Source of the DNA: an uncultured Bacteroidales bacterium
Lineage (GTDB): Bacteria > Bacteroidota > Bacteroidia > Bacteroidales > F082
DNA length: 64,000 nt
Assembly (NCBI GenBank): GCA_947305795.1
Contig: CAMZEK010000003.1
Coordinates: 1-64,000 of the forward strand
Direction: 5' to 3'
This document shows, piece after piece, positions 24,507 through 33,495 of the stretch (positions are counted from its first letter, which is position 1; each line of letters starts with the position of its first letter). The notes below the pieces were generated by a model, which made no database searches, was not told where the DNA came from, and saw only the letters and a list, made by a program, of their open reading frames with translations. The translations under genes were made by a program, and so were the position numbers.

Positions 24507-27500
24507 ATGAAAAAGAAAGTATTTTCTTTGATGATGATGTGCATCCTTGCCCTTACAGGCATGACTTATGCACAATCCACATTAGTGGTGAATGAGGGAA
24601 CTGACGTGAGCGCTATTGTGCCCATCGACGGTTTCCGTGTAGACCACTATGTGAAGACTGAATTTGTCATCCCGGCCACGAGTCTTACCAACATGGCCGA
24701 TGGCGAAATCAGTGCGTTGACTTTCGCTGTCCAGACTTGGGCAGCCGAAGAATGGGACGACTGCAACATTCAGGTCTTCCTGAAGGAAGTAAGCAGTACG
24801 ACCCTTTCTGATTTCACTGGCGCAGCCGATGCCACCGTTGTTTACGAAGGCACCCTTGACGCCACAACAAGTGAAATGACGGTGACGTTTACCACCCCGT
24901 ATACCTACAACGGTGGTAACCTCCTCGTCGGTTTCTACAACACAGTGATTGGCGAACATTCCTCCACCGCCGTTTTCTACGGCACGGAGACGACGGGCGC
25001 CGCTGTTTACGGCTACAGCTTCACCAGCCTCAACAACATTACTGCTGAAGTGGTGAACTTCCTGCCTCAAATCAGCTTTGCCTATGTGTCGAATGCGCCG
25101 ACTCCGACACCTACGCCAACTCCCACGCCTACGCCTACACCCGAACCTCTGGGTCCTGGCCTGCACGTGTTGAATGGCACTGACCTTGACTTCCTCGATC
25201 TCGGCTATCGTCCGCTGAACGCATGGATGGCCCCCTTCGAGTTCATCATGTACAATGATGACACTGAAGCCAAGACGGTTACGGTGCTAGACTTCACGCC
25301 CAATGACGGCTTGTTCACCATGGTTGAAGACACCGAACTGCCCTTCACATTGGCTTATAACCAAACGATTGATCTCGCCATCGAGACCAACGCTACTGAA
25401 GCTGGCACTATCGAGCGTCAATATGTGGCCATCTACGAAGGCACCCGCCTCGCTCGCATTTGGCCCATCACGGCTGAAATCTACACGCCTCAATGCCCCG
25501 ATGTGTATGAACTGGCTCTTAACGTGACCATTTTCCCGTTTGTCCACGTTCCTTCAACCCTGACCACTCTTCACAACGACTACACCCTGCCTTGCCCGCA
25601 AATTCCGGAAGGCTACGATGCAGTCTACAAGCTGGTTTTCCCGAACGACGTTCTGCTGAATGCTAGCGTGACCGCCGGCGATAACGGCAAGGTGGCCCTC
25701 TATCGTGAGACCTTCAACGGTGAAGGCGGCCCCATGGCTGACAACAACTACCTCGGCCCCGAAGCCGGTGGTAACGGCGGTGCCTCATCCACTCCGTTTG
25801 AGGCACAGATCGGTGAGGGCACTAGCACGTCTGGTTACTTCCCCTTCTACACCCTTTACAACTACTCCATCGCGGAGAACCTCTTCCTCGCCAGCGAACT
25901 TACAGAAGCTGGTGTGACCTCATCTCCCATGACCAGCTTGAGCTGGTATGCCACCAATGCTCCTGGTTACGAGCAGCAGGGCATCAGCATCTGGATGGCC
26001 AATGTGAGCGACGAAGAACTGACCACCACCTCACACACTGTGGGCGGCATGACTCTCGTTTACACGGGTGCCATGACTCCTGAAATCGGTTGGAATGAGT
26101 TCGTGTTCAACGAAGGTAACTTCGCTTGGGACGGCAGCAGCAATGTGTTGATCTTCTGCCAACGCAACAATGGTGCATGGAACAGCACAGTGAACTGGCA
26201 AGCTGGCAACGTGGGCTTCAATGCTATGGCCTATCGTTATCAGGATAGCGCTGCTTACGATGTCACAGTGCCCAATACTATGTACACCAGCGCCAACCGC
26301 CCGAACATTATCATGAAGGCTAACGGCCGTGCCGCTGACAGACCGCTTACCGCTTCGCCTGAAATCGTTGACATGACTGTTCAGGGTTCTAGCAATGTTA
26401 GTACGGGTAGATACTTCCTGGTTGCCTCTTCAACTGACCAAGATTTCGAAGTGACAATCAATGCTACCGACCTGCCTTGCCCCGAGCTGGCTTACGGTCC
26501 TACCCCGCTTGACGGTGAAACAGAAGTGGAACCCGGCACCGTGACGCTGAGATGGAACCTTGGTGAACGCACCACTGGCTGGCGTATCATCATCGGTACC
26601 ACCTACTTCCCGGATCCCAACCACCCGCAAACCATCATGTATCCTGAAGATGGTAGCTTCACCAACAACCTCGCCCAGAGCTTCACGATCCACAACCTGT
26701 GGAACAACACGCAATACTTCTGGAGAGTTGACGAATGCAATACTGGCGCTGGCTGCCCCGGCGGTTTCATCACTGGTGAGACTTGGGGATTCACCACGCA
26801 CCTCAATGTGCCTACCAACCTCCAAGCTAGCGACGAGACCATCTTCGAAGATGAGACTGTCACTCTGACCTGGAACTCCATCGTTGACCGTACCTTCCGC
26901 ACCTATCGTATTTATCAGGACGGTGTGCTGATTGGCAATACGACCATCACACCCGATCCGACAGCTTACCTCTCCTACGTAGTGAGCGGCCTGACTTACA
27001 ATATGACTGGTTACACGTTCCAAGTGAGCGCTATGTACGATGAAGGCGAATCAGCCCTGTCTGACCCGGTTCAAGTGAGAGTAAGTGGTTACGGCGAATT
27101 GAGCGGCTACGTCTACGAACAAGACTATGACATCCCGATCCCGGGTGCCACGGTTTACTACGAAGGCGTTGACGAATTCAATGATCCTCACACCTATACT
27201 TACACTACCAACAGCAACGGTTACTACCACGGTGTTGTGTACGCTGGTAGCTACAGCGGACAAGCCAGCAAGGATGGTTACCAAACCGCTACCTCGCCTG
27301 TTGCTCCGTTCAGCAACCCTGTGACTGTGACCTACGACAATGAAACCACTCCCGTTAACTACATCCTTGACGAGAACTTCTATGGTCCTTGCGCTGTTAT
27401 TGCCCAATACTATCCCGACAGCTTGGATCCCAACAGCCCGTACGTAAAAGTGTACTGGGGTTGCGGTCTGCCTGGCAGCGATATCATCGAAGACTTCGAA

Positions 27501-30500
27501 GATTGGGAAAACACTGATTTCGATTGGCAGCTTGATCCTACCTATCCTTGGACCATCACTACCAACAACCCGTATGAAGGCCTTTACTGCATGAAGAGCG
27601 GTGGTGCCGGCGTGGCCAGCGTCACTAGCAACATGACTGTCACGGTCGACATCCCGGCCGATGGCGTGATGAGCTTCTTCGGTAAGATTTCCTCTGAGAG
27701 CAACTACGACTATGGCCGCTTCTTCATCGACGGTGTCGAGAAGGGCAGCTGGTCTGGTGCTGGCAGCTGGACTGAGAGAACATACGACATCACCAGTGGT
27801 GAACACACCTTCCAGTGGCGCTACACCAAGGACAGCAGCGTCAACAGCAACGACGACTGCTTCTATGTCGACTACATCACCTTCTACAGACAACCCGATC
27901 CAGTTCTTCCTGGCACGACTTACGACTTCGAGAACAGCTCTATGCAAGGCTGGACTTCTCTCGACGCTGACGGCGACGGCTACGGCTGGATGCTGGCAAG
28001 CGATGCCATGGGCACTGGCTATGGTTACAATGGCTCCACGGACTGCGTGCTCTCAAAGAGCTATGACAACAGCGTTGGTGTTCTCTATCCTGACAACTAC
28101 CTCGTTTCACCTCAGGTGCACCTCGGTGGCGTCATCAACTTCTACGCTTGCGCTCAAGATGCCAGCTATGCTGCTGAGCACTTCGGCGTGGCCGTTTCAA
28201 CGACGACCAACAACAGCGCTTCCGCCTTCACGACCATCCAAGAATGGACGATGAGCGCCAAGGACGCTGTCAGCGTGAAGAAGGTTGATCCTACTGTTGA
28301 TGCTAAGGTTTTGGGTCATTCCCGTGGTGGTGATACCCGTGCACAAGGCAACTGGTATCAATATACCGTTGACCTGAGCGCTTACAGCGGCATGGGTTAT
28401 GTGGCCATCCGTCACTTCAACTGCAGCGACATGTTCTATCTCGATGTCGATGACATCACCATCAGCGATCCTAGCAAGGCTGCTCCTACAACTCGTGCCT
28501 TCTCGCACTACAGAGTGTATCGCACCGACTGCTACAACGATGGTCCTTACACTGAGGAGAACACGTTGGTTCTGGCCTGCGAAGTGACAGATACCGTTTA
28601 CATTGACACTTACTGGGCTGATCCGGAACTCACACCTCCGGGCGTCTACAAGTGGGGTGTTGGTGCTGTTTATGTAGGCAACCGTGGCGAGGAAATTGAA
28701 AGCCCCATCGCTTGGAGCGAACCCGTCAACGTGATGCCTGAAATGGCCAACCGTGACGCTTCCTACGACTTCGAGAACGGCCAGATTCCTTCTGACTGGA
28801 CCAACGATGCCACCTATCCGTGGATTGTGAGTTCAGATACTCCTACGGGCAGCTATTGCATCAAGAGTGGCAACAGCGGTGTGGCCAGCTCCTCATCGAG
28901 CATTTCGACGACAGCTACCTATACCGAAGCTGGTACGGTTACCTTCGATGCTCTTTGCCAAGGAGAAGGTACCTCGACCCACTGGGATAAGTGCTTGTTC
29001 TATATTGATGGTAACGAAATGATGAACCATGGTGCCGAAGTCACGGGCTGGAATCCTTACAGCTTCCCTGTGACCGCTGGTACACACACCTTCACCTGGT
29101 CCTACACGAAAGACGGTACCGTGAACCCGACTGGCGATGCTCTCTCTATCGACAATGTTGTCTTTAGTGGCAACGCTGGCGGTGGCGGTGGCGGCCAAGG
29201 CGGTGGCGGTATTGCTATTGGTGTTGGCACTGAGCCGATCCAAGAGCCTCGCGAAAGCGTGATTGTCTGGTCCAACTGCCTCGATAAGGATATGTATCTC
29301 AACGATGGTCTCCTGACTGTCAATGTGCTGCTCAACAGCGCCGACAGCCCAGAGGGTGCCTTGGTGAGCTTCCTCAACTACAACCAATTCGAACAGGAAC
29401 TCTATCCGATGCCTTCCATCGAAATGGACGAGACTGGCTTCTATGCCTTCGACTCCTTCCGTAAGGGCTATTATCAAGTGACCGTCCAAAAGGAAGGTTA
29501 CTATGACATCGTCGACAGCGTGAGCATTTGGGCTCCGACTGACCTCCGTTATGTCATGACCGAAATCCTCTATCCTGTTGGTCAACTCTATGTGTCCTCC
29601 ACTGGCTGGGCCATGTGGGAAGGCCAGGGCGCTGCTCCTGTCAACCCAGGTGGCGGCGGTGGCGGCCAAGGTGGTGGCGGCGGCCAAGGCGGCCAAGGCG
29701 GAACCTTCAGCGTTGACTTCGAAGCTGGTATGCCTGCTGGCTGGACGACCATTGACGCTAATGGCGACGGCTACGATTGGGTGCTTGGCTCGAATATTGG
29801 CGGCGTCTACTTGGTTGCTGGTGCCAGCCTCGCTGGTTCAGGTCACAACTCGTCTGCCGATTTGATTTGCTCAGGTTCCTACAGCAATGCCACTAGCACT
29901 GCTATTACTCCTGACAACTACCTCGTTTCGCCTCAGGTGACCCTCGCTTCTGGTTCCACCTTCAGTTTCTGGGCCTGCGCTCAGGATGCCAGCTATGCTG
30001 CCGAGCACTTCGGTGTGTTTGTCTCCGACAACGGCACGAGCAACTGGACTGCTGTTCAGGAATGGACGATGACCGCCAAGGGTAACGGTACGATGAGCAT
30101 TGGCCGCGATGGCAACATCCGCGCCCAAGGCAGCTGGCATCAGTACACTGTTGACCTGAGCGCCTTCGCTGGTCAGAAGTACATTGCCATCCGTCACTTC
30201 AACTGCAACGACCAATTCATCTTGAATGTTGACGACATTGAACTGACCGCTGGTCGCGATGACGAGCGTCACCTCGAATTCTACAAGGTGATGTGCGAAA
30301 GCCTCGACCATCAGCCTATCTTCAATGCCAACACTGTGTATCCGTTCTGCCAAGTGGCCACCGACGCTCTCATCGAAGGTGAACACTACATCTGCAAGGT
30401 CGCTGCTGTCTACAGCACTGGCCAAAGCGAATGGACTGAATGCGAATGGCAGTACATCCCGTGCGAGAACTATGCTGGCACTGTCAACGGTGTTGAAGTG

Positions 30501-33119
30501 AACGGCAATGAAATCAGCTGGGAGTATCCTGGCGGCGGCACAGGCCCTGTCGGTCCTGGTGACACCTTCAGCGTTGACTTTGAGGCTGGTCTGCCTGCTG
30601 GCTGGACGGTTATCGACGGCAACAACGACGGTTACACCTGGTGCCTGACGAGCGCTATCCCGTCCACTTGGACATACTATGCAAGCTTGACGCTTGACTG
30701 GTACCACAGTGGCACGAACGCCATCTGCAGTGGTTCTTACATCAACGGTGTGGGTGCCATCACTCCTGACGAGTATCTCGTTTCGCCTCAGGTTGAGCTC
30801 ACCAACGGCTCCACGTTGAGCTTCTGGGTGGCTGCTACTGACGCTAGCTATCCTGCCGACCACTTCGGTGTCTTCGTTTCCGACAATGGAACAAGCGGTT
30901 GGACTTCGGTTCAAGAGTGGACACTGACTGCTAAGAAAGCAGGCGTGATTGGCGGTGCTGCTTCACGCAACGGCGAAGGCCTGAGACTTGGCACTTGGTA
31001 CAACTATTCGGTTGACTTGAGCGCCTATGCTGGCCAGAAGTACGTTGCCTTCCGTCACTTCAACTGCAACGACCAGTACATCATGTGCTTGGACGACATT
31101 GCGCTGACGATTGGTTCTAAGAACAACCGTACCGAATGGACGTTCGCCAACGGCTTCGTTACCGATCCGGGTGCGATGGCCAATGGTGCCGACGCTTCTT
31201 GGACGAAGGGTTCACAAAGCACTTGGGGTCCTGGCTGCCAGTTCTCCAATGGCAACAAAGTTGGTGACATGTTCACCATCGATGCCGCCACGACAATCGA
31301 TGAGATTGAAGTTTACGGCTACCAGACTGGTTCGAGCACCACTTCGACCTTTAATGGCCTCTATGCCCAGATTTACGATGGCAACCCGATGAGCGGTGGC
31401 CAAGTGGTTTGGGGCGATGCCAACGCCAACATCATGACGGCTACGGCCTTCACGAACTGCTACCGCGGTAGCGACGGTGAAACCACCGCCACGACTCGCC
31501 CGATTATGAGCATCACGGCCTCTGGTCTCAACATCCAACTTGAAGCTGGTACTTACTACCTCGTTTACAGCTTGGCTGGCAGCGGCTCAAGCGGTCCTTG
31601 GGGTGCTCCTCACGCTGAACCTGGTGTCGGTAACACCGGTAACGGTGTCCAATATGTCAGCACTGGCTGGCAGACCTTGATCGACAGCGGCGCTGGTTCA
31701 ACCTATGGCTGCTCCATGACGCTGCATGGCAACCAGGGCGGCGGCAGTGGCCCGACGCCTACTGGCGACATCCTCGGTGCTATGATCTTCGCCGACGGCG
31801 AATGGGAAGCCTTTGTTGAGTATCCGACCAACACCTACACTTACGAAGGCAATGCCAACGAAGTGTGCGTCCGCATGGTCTACAACGGCACTGCCTACCT
31901 GCCTGAAGGCAACATCTACTTCAGCATGAGCTGCCCCGAGTGCCAAGAAACAACTCCTGGCTGCGCTGCTGGCGAGCCTATCCATGGCGAGTATGTGTGG
32001 AACACGCCTGACAACTTCGGCGCTTTGATCTGGTGGGGCGAGCAAGTTCCTCCGATCACTCCTGTTGAGGAATGGCTGTACTACGATGATGGCACTTACG
32101 CTACTTCCGTCGGTGCTGGTGGAACAATCTATTGGGGCATGATGATCCCGGCCAACTTGCTGACTCCGTATGCTGGCACCAACCTGACTAAGGTTGCTGT
32201 CCATACTTCGTACGCTTGCTCAGCTACTGTGAATGTCTATCTTGGTGGCAATACTCCTGGTGGATCACCTGCTGCTACGCAGACCTTCACGATGGCCGGC
32301 GATCAGGAGTTCATGGAGATCAACCTGAACAATCCTGTCGCTATTGATGGCACACAGAACTTGTGGATCATAATGTATCAGAGCGGCGAGACCTATCCTG
32401 CCGATGCTTGCAACGACACAGGCGATGCCAACAACCGTTGGGTGAGCTTGGATGGCTCGACTTGGTATGACCTTGCTGAAGCTGGTCTGCCGGGTTACGG
32501 CTGGATGATCCGTGGCTTCGTGACGAACCAGGCCAAGGGCGGCGAAATCGTCGAACTGCCTGAGTTCAAGGGCAATGTTGGTGGTGAGCTGAGCCACACT
32601 GAAGTGGTGAGCATTCCTGCCGACCTGAGCTTCATGAACCGCAACCGTTCTGAGATTGTGAGCTACAACATCTACCGTTCTGTCGACAACGTCGAGTACA
32701 CCTTGATTGCTAACGTTCCTGCTGTTGCTGGCCAGACCTACTACGAGTACTTCGACCAGATTGCAGTTGGCGAATACTACTATCAAGTGACTGCCGTCTA
32801 CGATGATGGTTGCGAATCTGAACCCGCTCTGGCCTTCGGTAGCGACGATAACTATGTCCTTGTGACTGTTACCTCCGTCAGCGAAGACGTGAACGAAGTT
32901 GCGCTCTACCCGAACCCGACAAGCAGCAACGTGAAGATCGAGGCTAAGGATATGACTCGCATCACTGTGGTGAGCGTCCTCGGCCAGGTCGTTTACGACG
33001 CTGAAGTCAGCGGCGACGAATACGAACTCAACATGGGTCAGTACAATGCTGGCGTCTATGTTGTCCGCATCGCCACCGAAAACGGTGTCAGCACGCAACG
33101 TGTGACCGTGGTTAAATAA
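24507..33119 (+). CDS. Giant multidomain T9SS adhesin (HagA/cleaved-adhesin-like), 2870 aa
   Basis: Signal peptide (residues 1-22, ending MTYAQ). Then a beta-rich domain, a TPTPTPTPTP linker (about 199-213), a second copy of the N-terminal-type domain (about 450-620), fibronectin-III-like segments (about 655-860), a carboxypeptidase-regulatory-like domain (GELSGYVYEQDYDIPIPGAT, about 861-935), and five choice-of-anchor J/cleaved-adhesin modules near 992-1128, 1137-1322, 1413-1555, 1733-1915 and 2019-2202. Glycine-rich linkers (GGGGGGQGGGG) lie near 1557 and 1715. The last 75 residues are a type A sorting domain (VALYPNPTSSNVKIE). Gingipain-related hemagglutinins share these modules, but no protease domain is present. 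It probably binds host or community surfaces. Confidence 0.92.
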   Translation: MKKKVFSLMMMCILALTGMTYAQSTLVVNEGTDVSAIVPIDGFRVDHYVKTEFVIPATSLTNMADGEISALTFAVQTWAAEEWDDCNIQVFLKEVSSTTLSDFTGAADATVVYEGTLDATTSEMTVTFTTPYTYNGGNLLVGFYNTVIGEHSSTAVFYGTETTGAAVYGYSFTSLNNITAEVVNFLPQISFAYVSNAPTPTPTPTPTPTPTPEPLGPGLHVLNGTDLDFLDLGYRPLNAWMAPFEFIMYNDDTEAKTVTVLDFTPNDGLFTMVEDTELPFTLAYNQTIDLAIETNATEAGTIERQYVAIYEGTRLARIWPITAEIYTPQCPDVYELALNVTIFPFVHVPSTLTTLHNDYTLPCPQIPEGYDAVYKLVFPNDVLLNASVTAGDNGKVALYRETFNGEGGPMADNNYLGPEAGGNGGASSTPFEAQIGEGTSTSGYFPFYTLYNYSIAENLFLASELTEAGVTSSPMTSLSWYATNAPGYEQQGISIWMANVSDEELTTTSHTVGGMTLVYTGAMTPEIGWNEFVFNEGNFAWDGSSNVLIFCQRNNGAWNSTVNWQAGNVGFNAMAYRYQDSAAYDVTVPNTMYTSANRPNIIMKANGRAADRPLTASPEIVDMTVQGSSNVSTGRYFLVASSTDQDFEVTINATDLPCPELAYGPTPLDGETEVEPGTVTLRWNLGERTTGWRIIIGTTYFPDPNHPQTIMYPEDGSFTNNLAQSFTIHNLWNNTQYFWRVDECNTGAGCPGGFITGETWGFTTHLNVPTNLQASDETIFEDETVTLTWNSIVDRTFRTYRIYQDGVLIGNTTITPDPTAYLSYVVSGLTYNMTGYTFQVSAMYDEGESALSDPVQVRVSGYGELSGYVYEQDYDIPIPGATVYYEGVDEFNDPHTYTYTTNSNGYYHGVVYAGSYSGQASKDGYQTATSPVAPFSNPVTVTYDNETTPVNYILDENFYGPCAVIAQYYPDSLDPNSPYVKVYWGCGLPGSDIIEDFEDWENTDFDWQLDPTYPWTITTNNPYEGLYCMKSGGAGVASVTSNMTVTVDIPADGVMSFFGKISSESNYDYGRFFIDGVEKGSWSGAGSWTERTYDITSGEHTFQWRYTKDSSVNSNDDCFYVDYITFYRQPDPVLPGTTYDFENSSMQGWTSLDADGDGYGWMLASDAMGTGYGYNGSTDCVLSKSYDNSVGVLYPDNYLVSPQVHLGGVINFYACAQDASYAAEHFGVAVSTTTNNSASAFTTIQEWTMSAKDAVSVKKVDPTVDAKVLGHSRGGDTRAQGNWYQYTVDLSAYSGMGYVAIRHFNCSDMFYLDVDDITISDPSKAAPTTRAFSHYRVYRTDCYNDGPYTEENTLVLACEVTDTVYIDTYWADPELTPPGVYKWGVGAVYVGNRGEEIESPIAWSEPVNVMPEMANRDASYDFENGQIPSDWTNDATYPWIVSSDTPTGSYCIKSGNSGVASSSSSISTTATYTEAGTVTFDALCQGEGTSTHWDKCLFYIDGNEMMNHGAEVTGWNPYSFPVTAGTHTFTWSYTKDGTVNPTGDALSIDNVVFSGNAGGGGGGQGGGGIAIGVGTEPIQEPRESVIVWSNCLDKDMYLNDGLLTVNVLLNSADSPEGALVSFLNYNQFEQELYPMPSIEMDETGFYAFDSFRKGYYQVTVQKEGYYDIVDSVSIWAPTDLRYVMTEILYPVGQLYVSSTGWAMWEGQGAAPVNPGGGGGGQGGGGGQGGQGGTFSVDFEAGMPAGWTTIDANGDGYDWVLGSNIGGVYLVAGASLAGSGHNSSADLICSGSYSNATSTAITPDNYLVSPQVTLASGSTFSFWACAQDASYAAEHFGVFVSDNGTSNWTAVQEWTMTAKGNGTMSIGRDGNIRAQGSWHQYTVDLSAFAGQKYIAIRHFNCNDQFILNVDDIELTAGRDDERHLEFYKVMCESLDHQPIFNANTVYPFCQVATDALIEGEHYICKVAAVYSTGQSEWTECEWQYIPCENYAGTVNGVEVNGNEISWEYPGGGTGPVGPGDTFSVDFEAGLPAGWTVIDGNNDGYTWCLTSAIPSTWTYYASLTLDWYHSGTNAICSGSYINGVGAITPDEYLVSPQVELTNGSTLSFWVAATDASYPADHFGVFVSDNGTSGWTSVQEWTLTAKKAGVIGGAASRNGEGLRLGTWYNYSVDLSAYAGQKYVAFRHFNCNDQYIMCLDDIALTIGSKNNRTEWTFANGFVTDPGAMANGADASWTKGSQSTWGPGCQFSNGNKVGDMFTIDAATTIDEIEVYGYQTGSSTTSTFNGLYAQIYDGNPMSGGQVVWGDANANIMTATAFTNCYRGSDGETTATTRPIMSITASGLNIQLEAGTYYLVYSLAGSGSSGPWGAPHAEPGVGNTGNGVQYVSTGWQTLIDSGAGSTYGCSMTLHGNQGGGSGPTPTGDILGAMIFADGEWEAFVEYPTNTYTYEGNANEVCVRMVYNGTAYLPEGNIYFSMSCPECQETTPGCAAGEPIHGEYVWNTPDNFGALIWWGEQVPPITPVEEWLYYDDGTYATSVGAGGTIYWGMMIPANLLTPYAGTNLTKVAVHTSYACSATVNVYLGGNTPGGSPAATQTFTMAGDQEFMEINLNNPVAIDGTQNLWIIMYQSGETYPADACNDTGDANNRWVSLDGSTWYDLAEAGLPGYGWMIRGFVTNQAKGGEIVELPEFKGNVGGELSHTEVVSIPADLSFMNRNRSEIVSYNIYRSVDNVEYTLIANVPAVAGQTYYEYFDQIAVGEYYYQVTAVYDDGCESEPALAFGSDDNYVLVTVTSVSEDVNEVALYPNPTSSNVKIEAKDMTRITVVSVLGQVVYDAEVSGDEYELNMGQYNAGVYVVRIATENGVSTQRVTVVK

Positions 33120-33149
33120 ACCACTGCGGAATTGAGTTCCGCGAAAATT

Positions 33150-33180
33150 GGGCGACCCCGCAACGGGGTCGCCCTTTTTT
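33150..33180 (+). terminator. Strong terminator after adhesin gene
   Basis: GGGCGACCCCG, CAA loop, CGGGGTCGCCC, TTTTTT: a perfect GC-rich stem of 11 bp. Confidence 0.93.
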
Positions 33181-33217
33181 GTTGATAAAATTGTTGATAA
33201 ATATTCTGAAAAAATGC

Positions 33218-33249
33218 TTGACGAACGTCCTGAAAATGTCCTACCTTTG
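33218..33249 (+). promoter_or_regulatory. Promoter of the riboswitch-nrdDG transcript
   Basis: TTG at 33218-33220 and TACCTTTG at 33242-33249, spacing 21. The start of transcription would fall at the first base of the riboswitch P1 stem near 33255. Confidence 0.8.
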
Positions 33250-33254
33250 CAAAA

Positions 33255-33415
33255 CAAGGTTCTTTCAAGAGGATGAAAAGGGAACTCTGTGGAAATCAGA
33301 GACTATACCCGTAGCTGTGAGCTTCAAGAATCATCAGGGCACCCCAGCCACTGTCAGTCGACCCAAAATGACGGGAAGGCAGCCCCGATGGAAGCGAGTC
33401 AGAAGACCTGCCTTG
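33255..33415 (+). ncRNA. Cobalamin (B12) riboswitch
   Basis: Stem P1 pairs CAAGG (33255-33259) with CCTTG (33411-33415). Inside are GATGAAAAGGGAACTCTGTGG (the conserved GGGAA core), a CCACTGTCAG segment, GACGGGAAGGC, and the B12 box GAGTCAGAAGACCTGCC (33396-33412), all in the consensus order of adenosyl- or other cobalamin riboswitches. A following hairpin (CCCCT...AGGGG, about 33432-33450) and about 45 bases lead to nrdD. Cobalamin binding would most likely switch the anaerobic ribonucleotide reductase off. Confidence 0.93.
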
Positions 33416-33495
33416 GCAACGAAAGCACGCCTCCCCCTCGGGCTAAGGGGAACGCGCTTATGAGCAGAATAATAAGTTGAAAACGAGCGCATTAT

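Noticed and set aside
33420..33430. GAAAGCACGCC after the cobalamin riboswitch matches the core of family A elements
   Set aside because: Only 11 bases agree, without arms or the hairpins; here it belongs to the expression platform of the riboswitch. A chance match is more likely.
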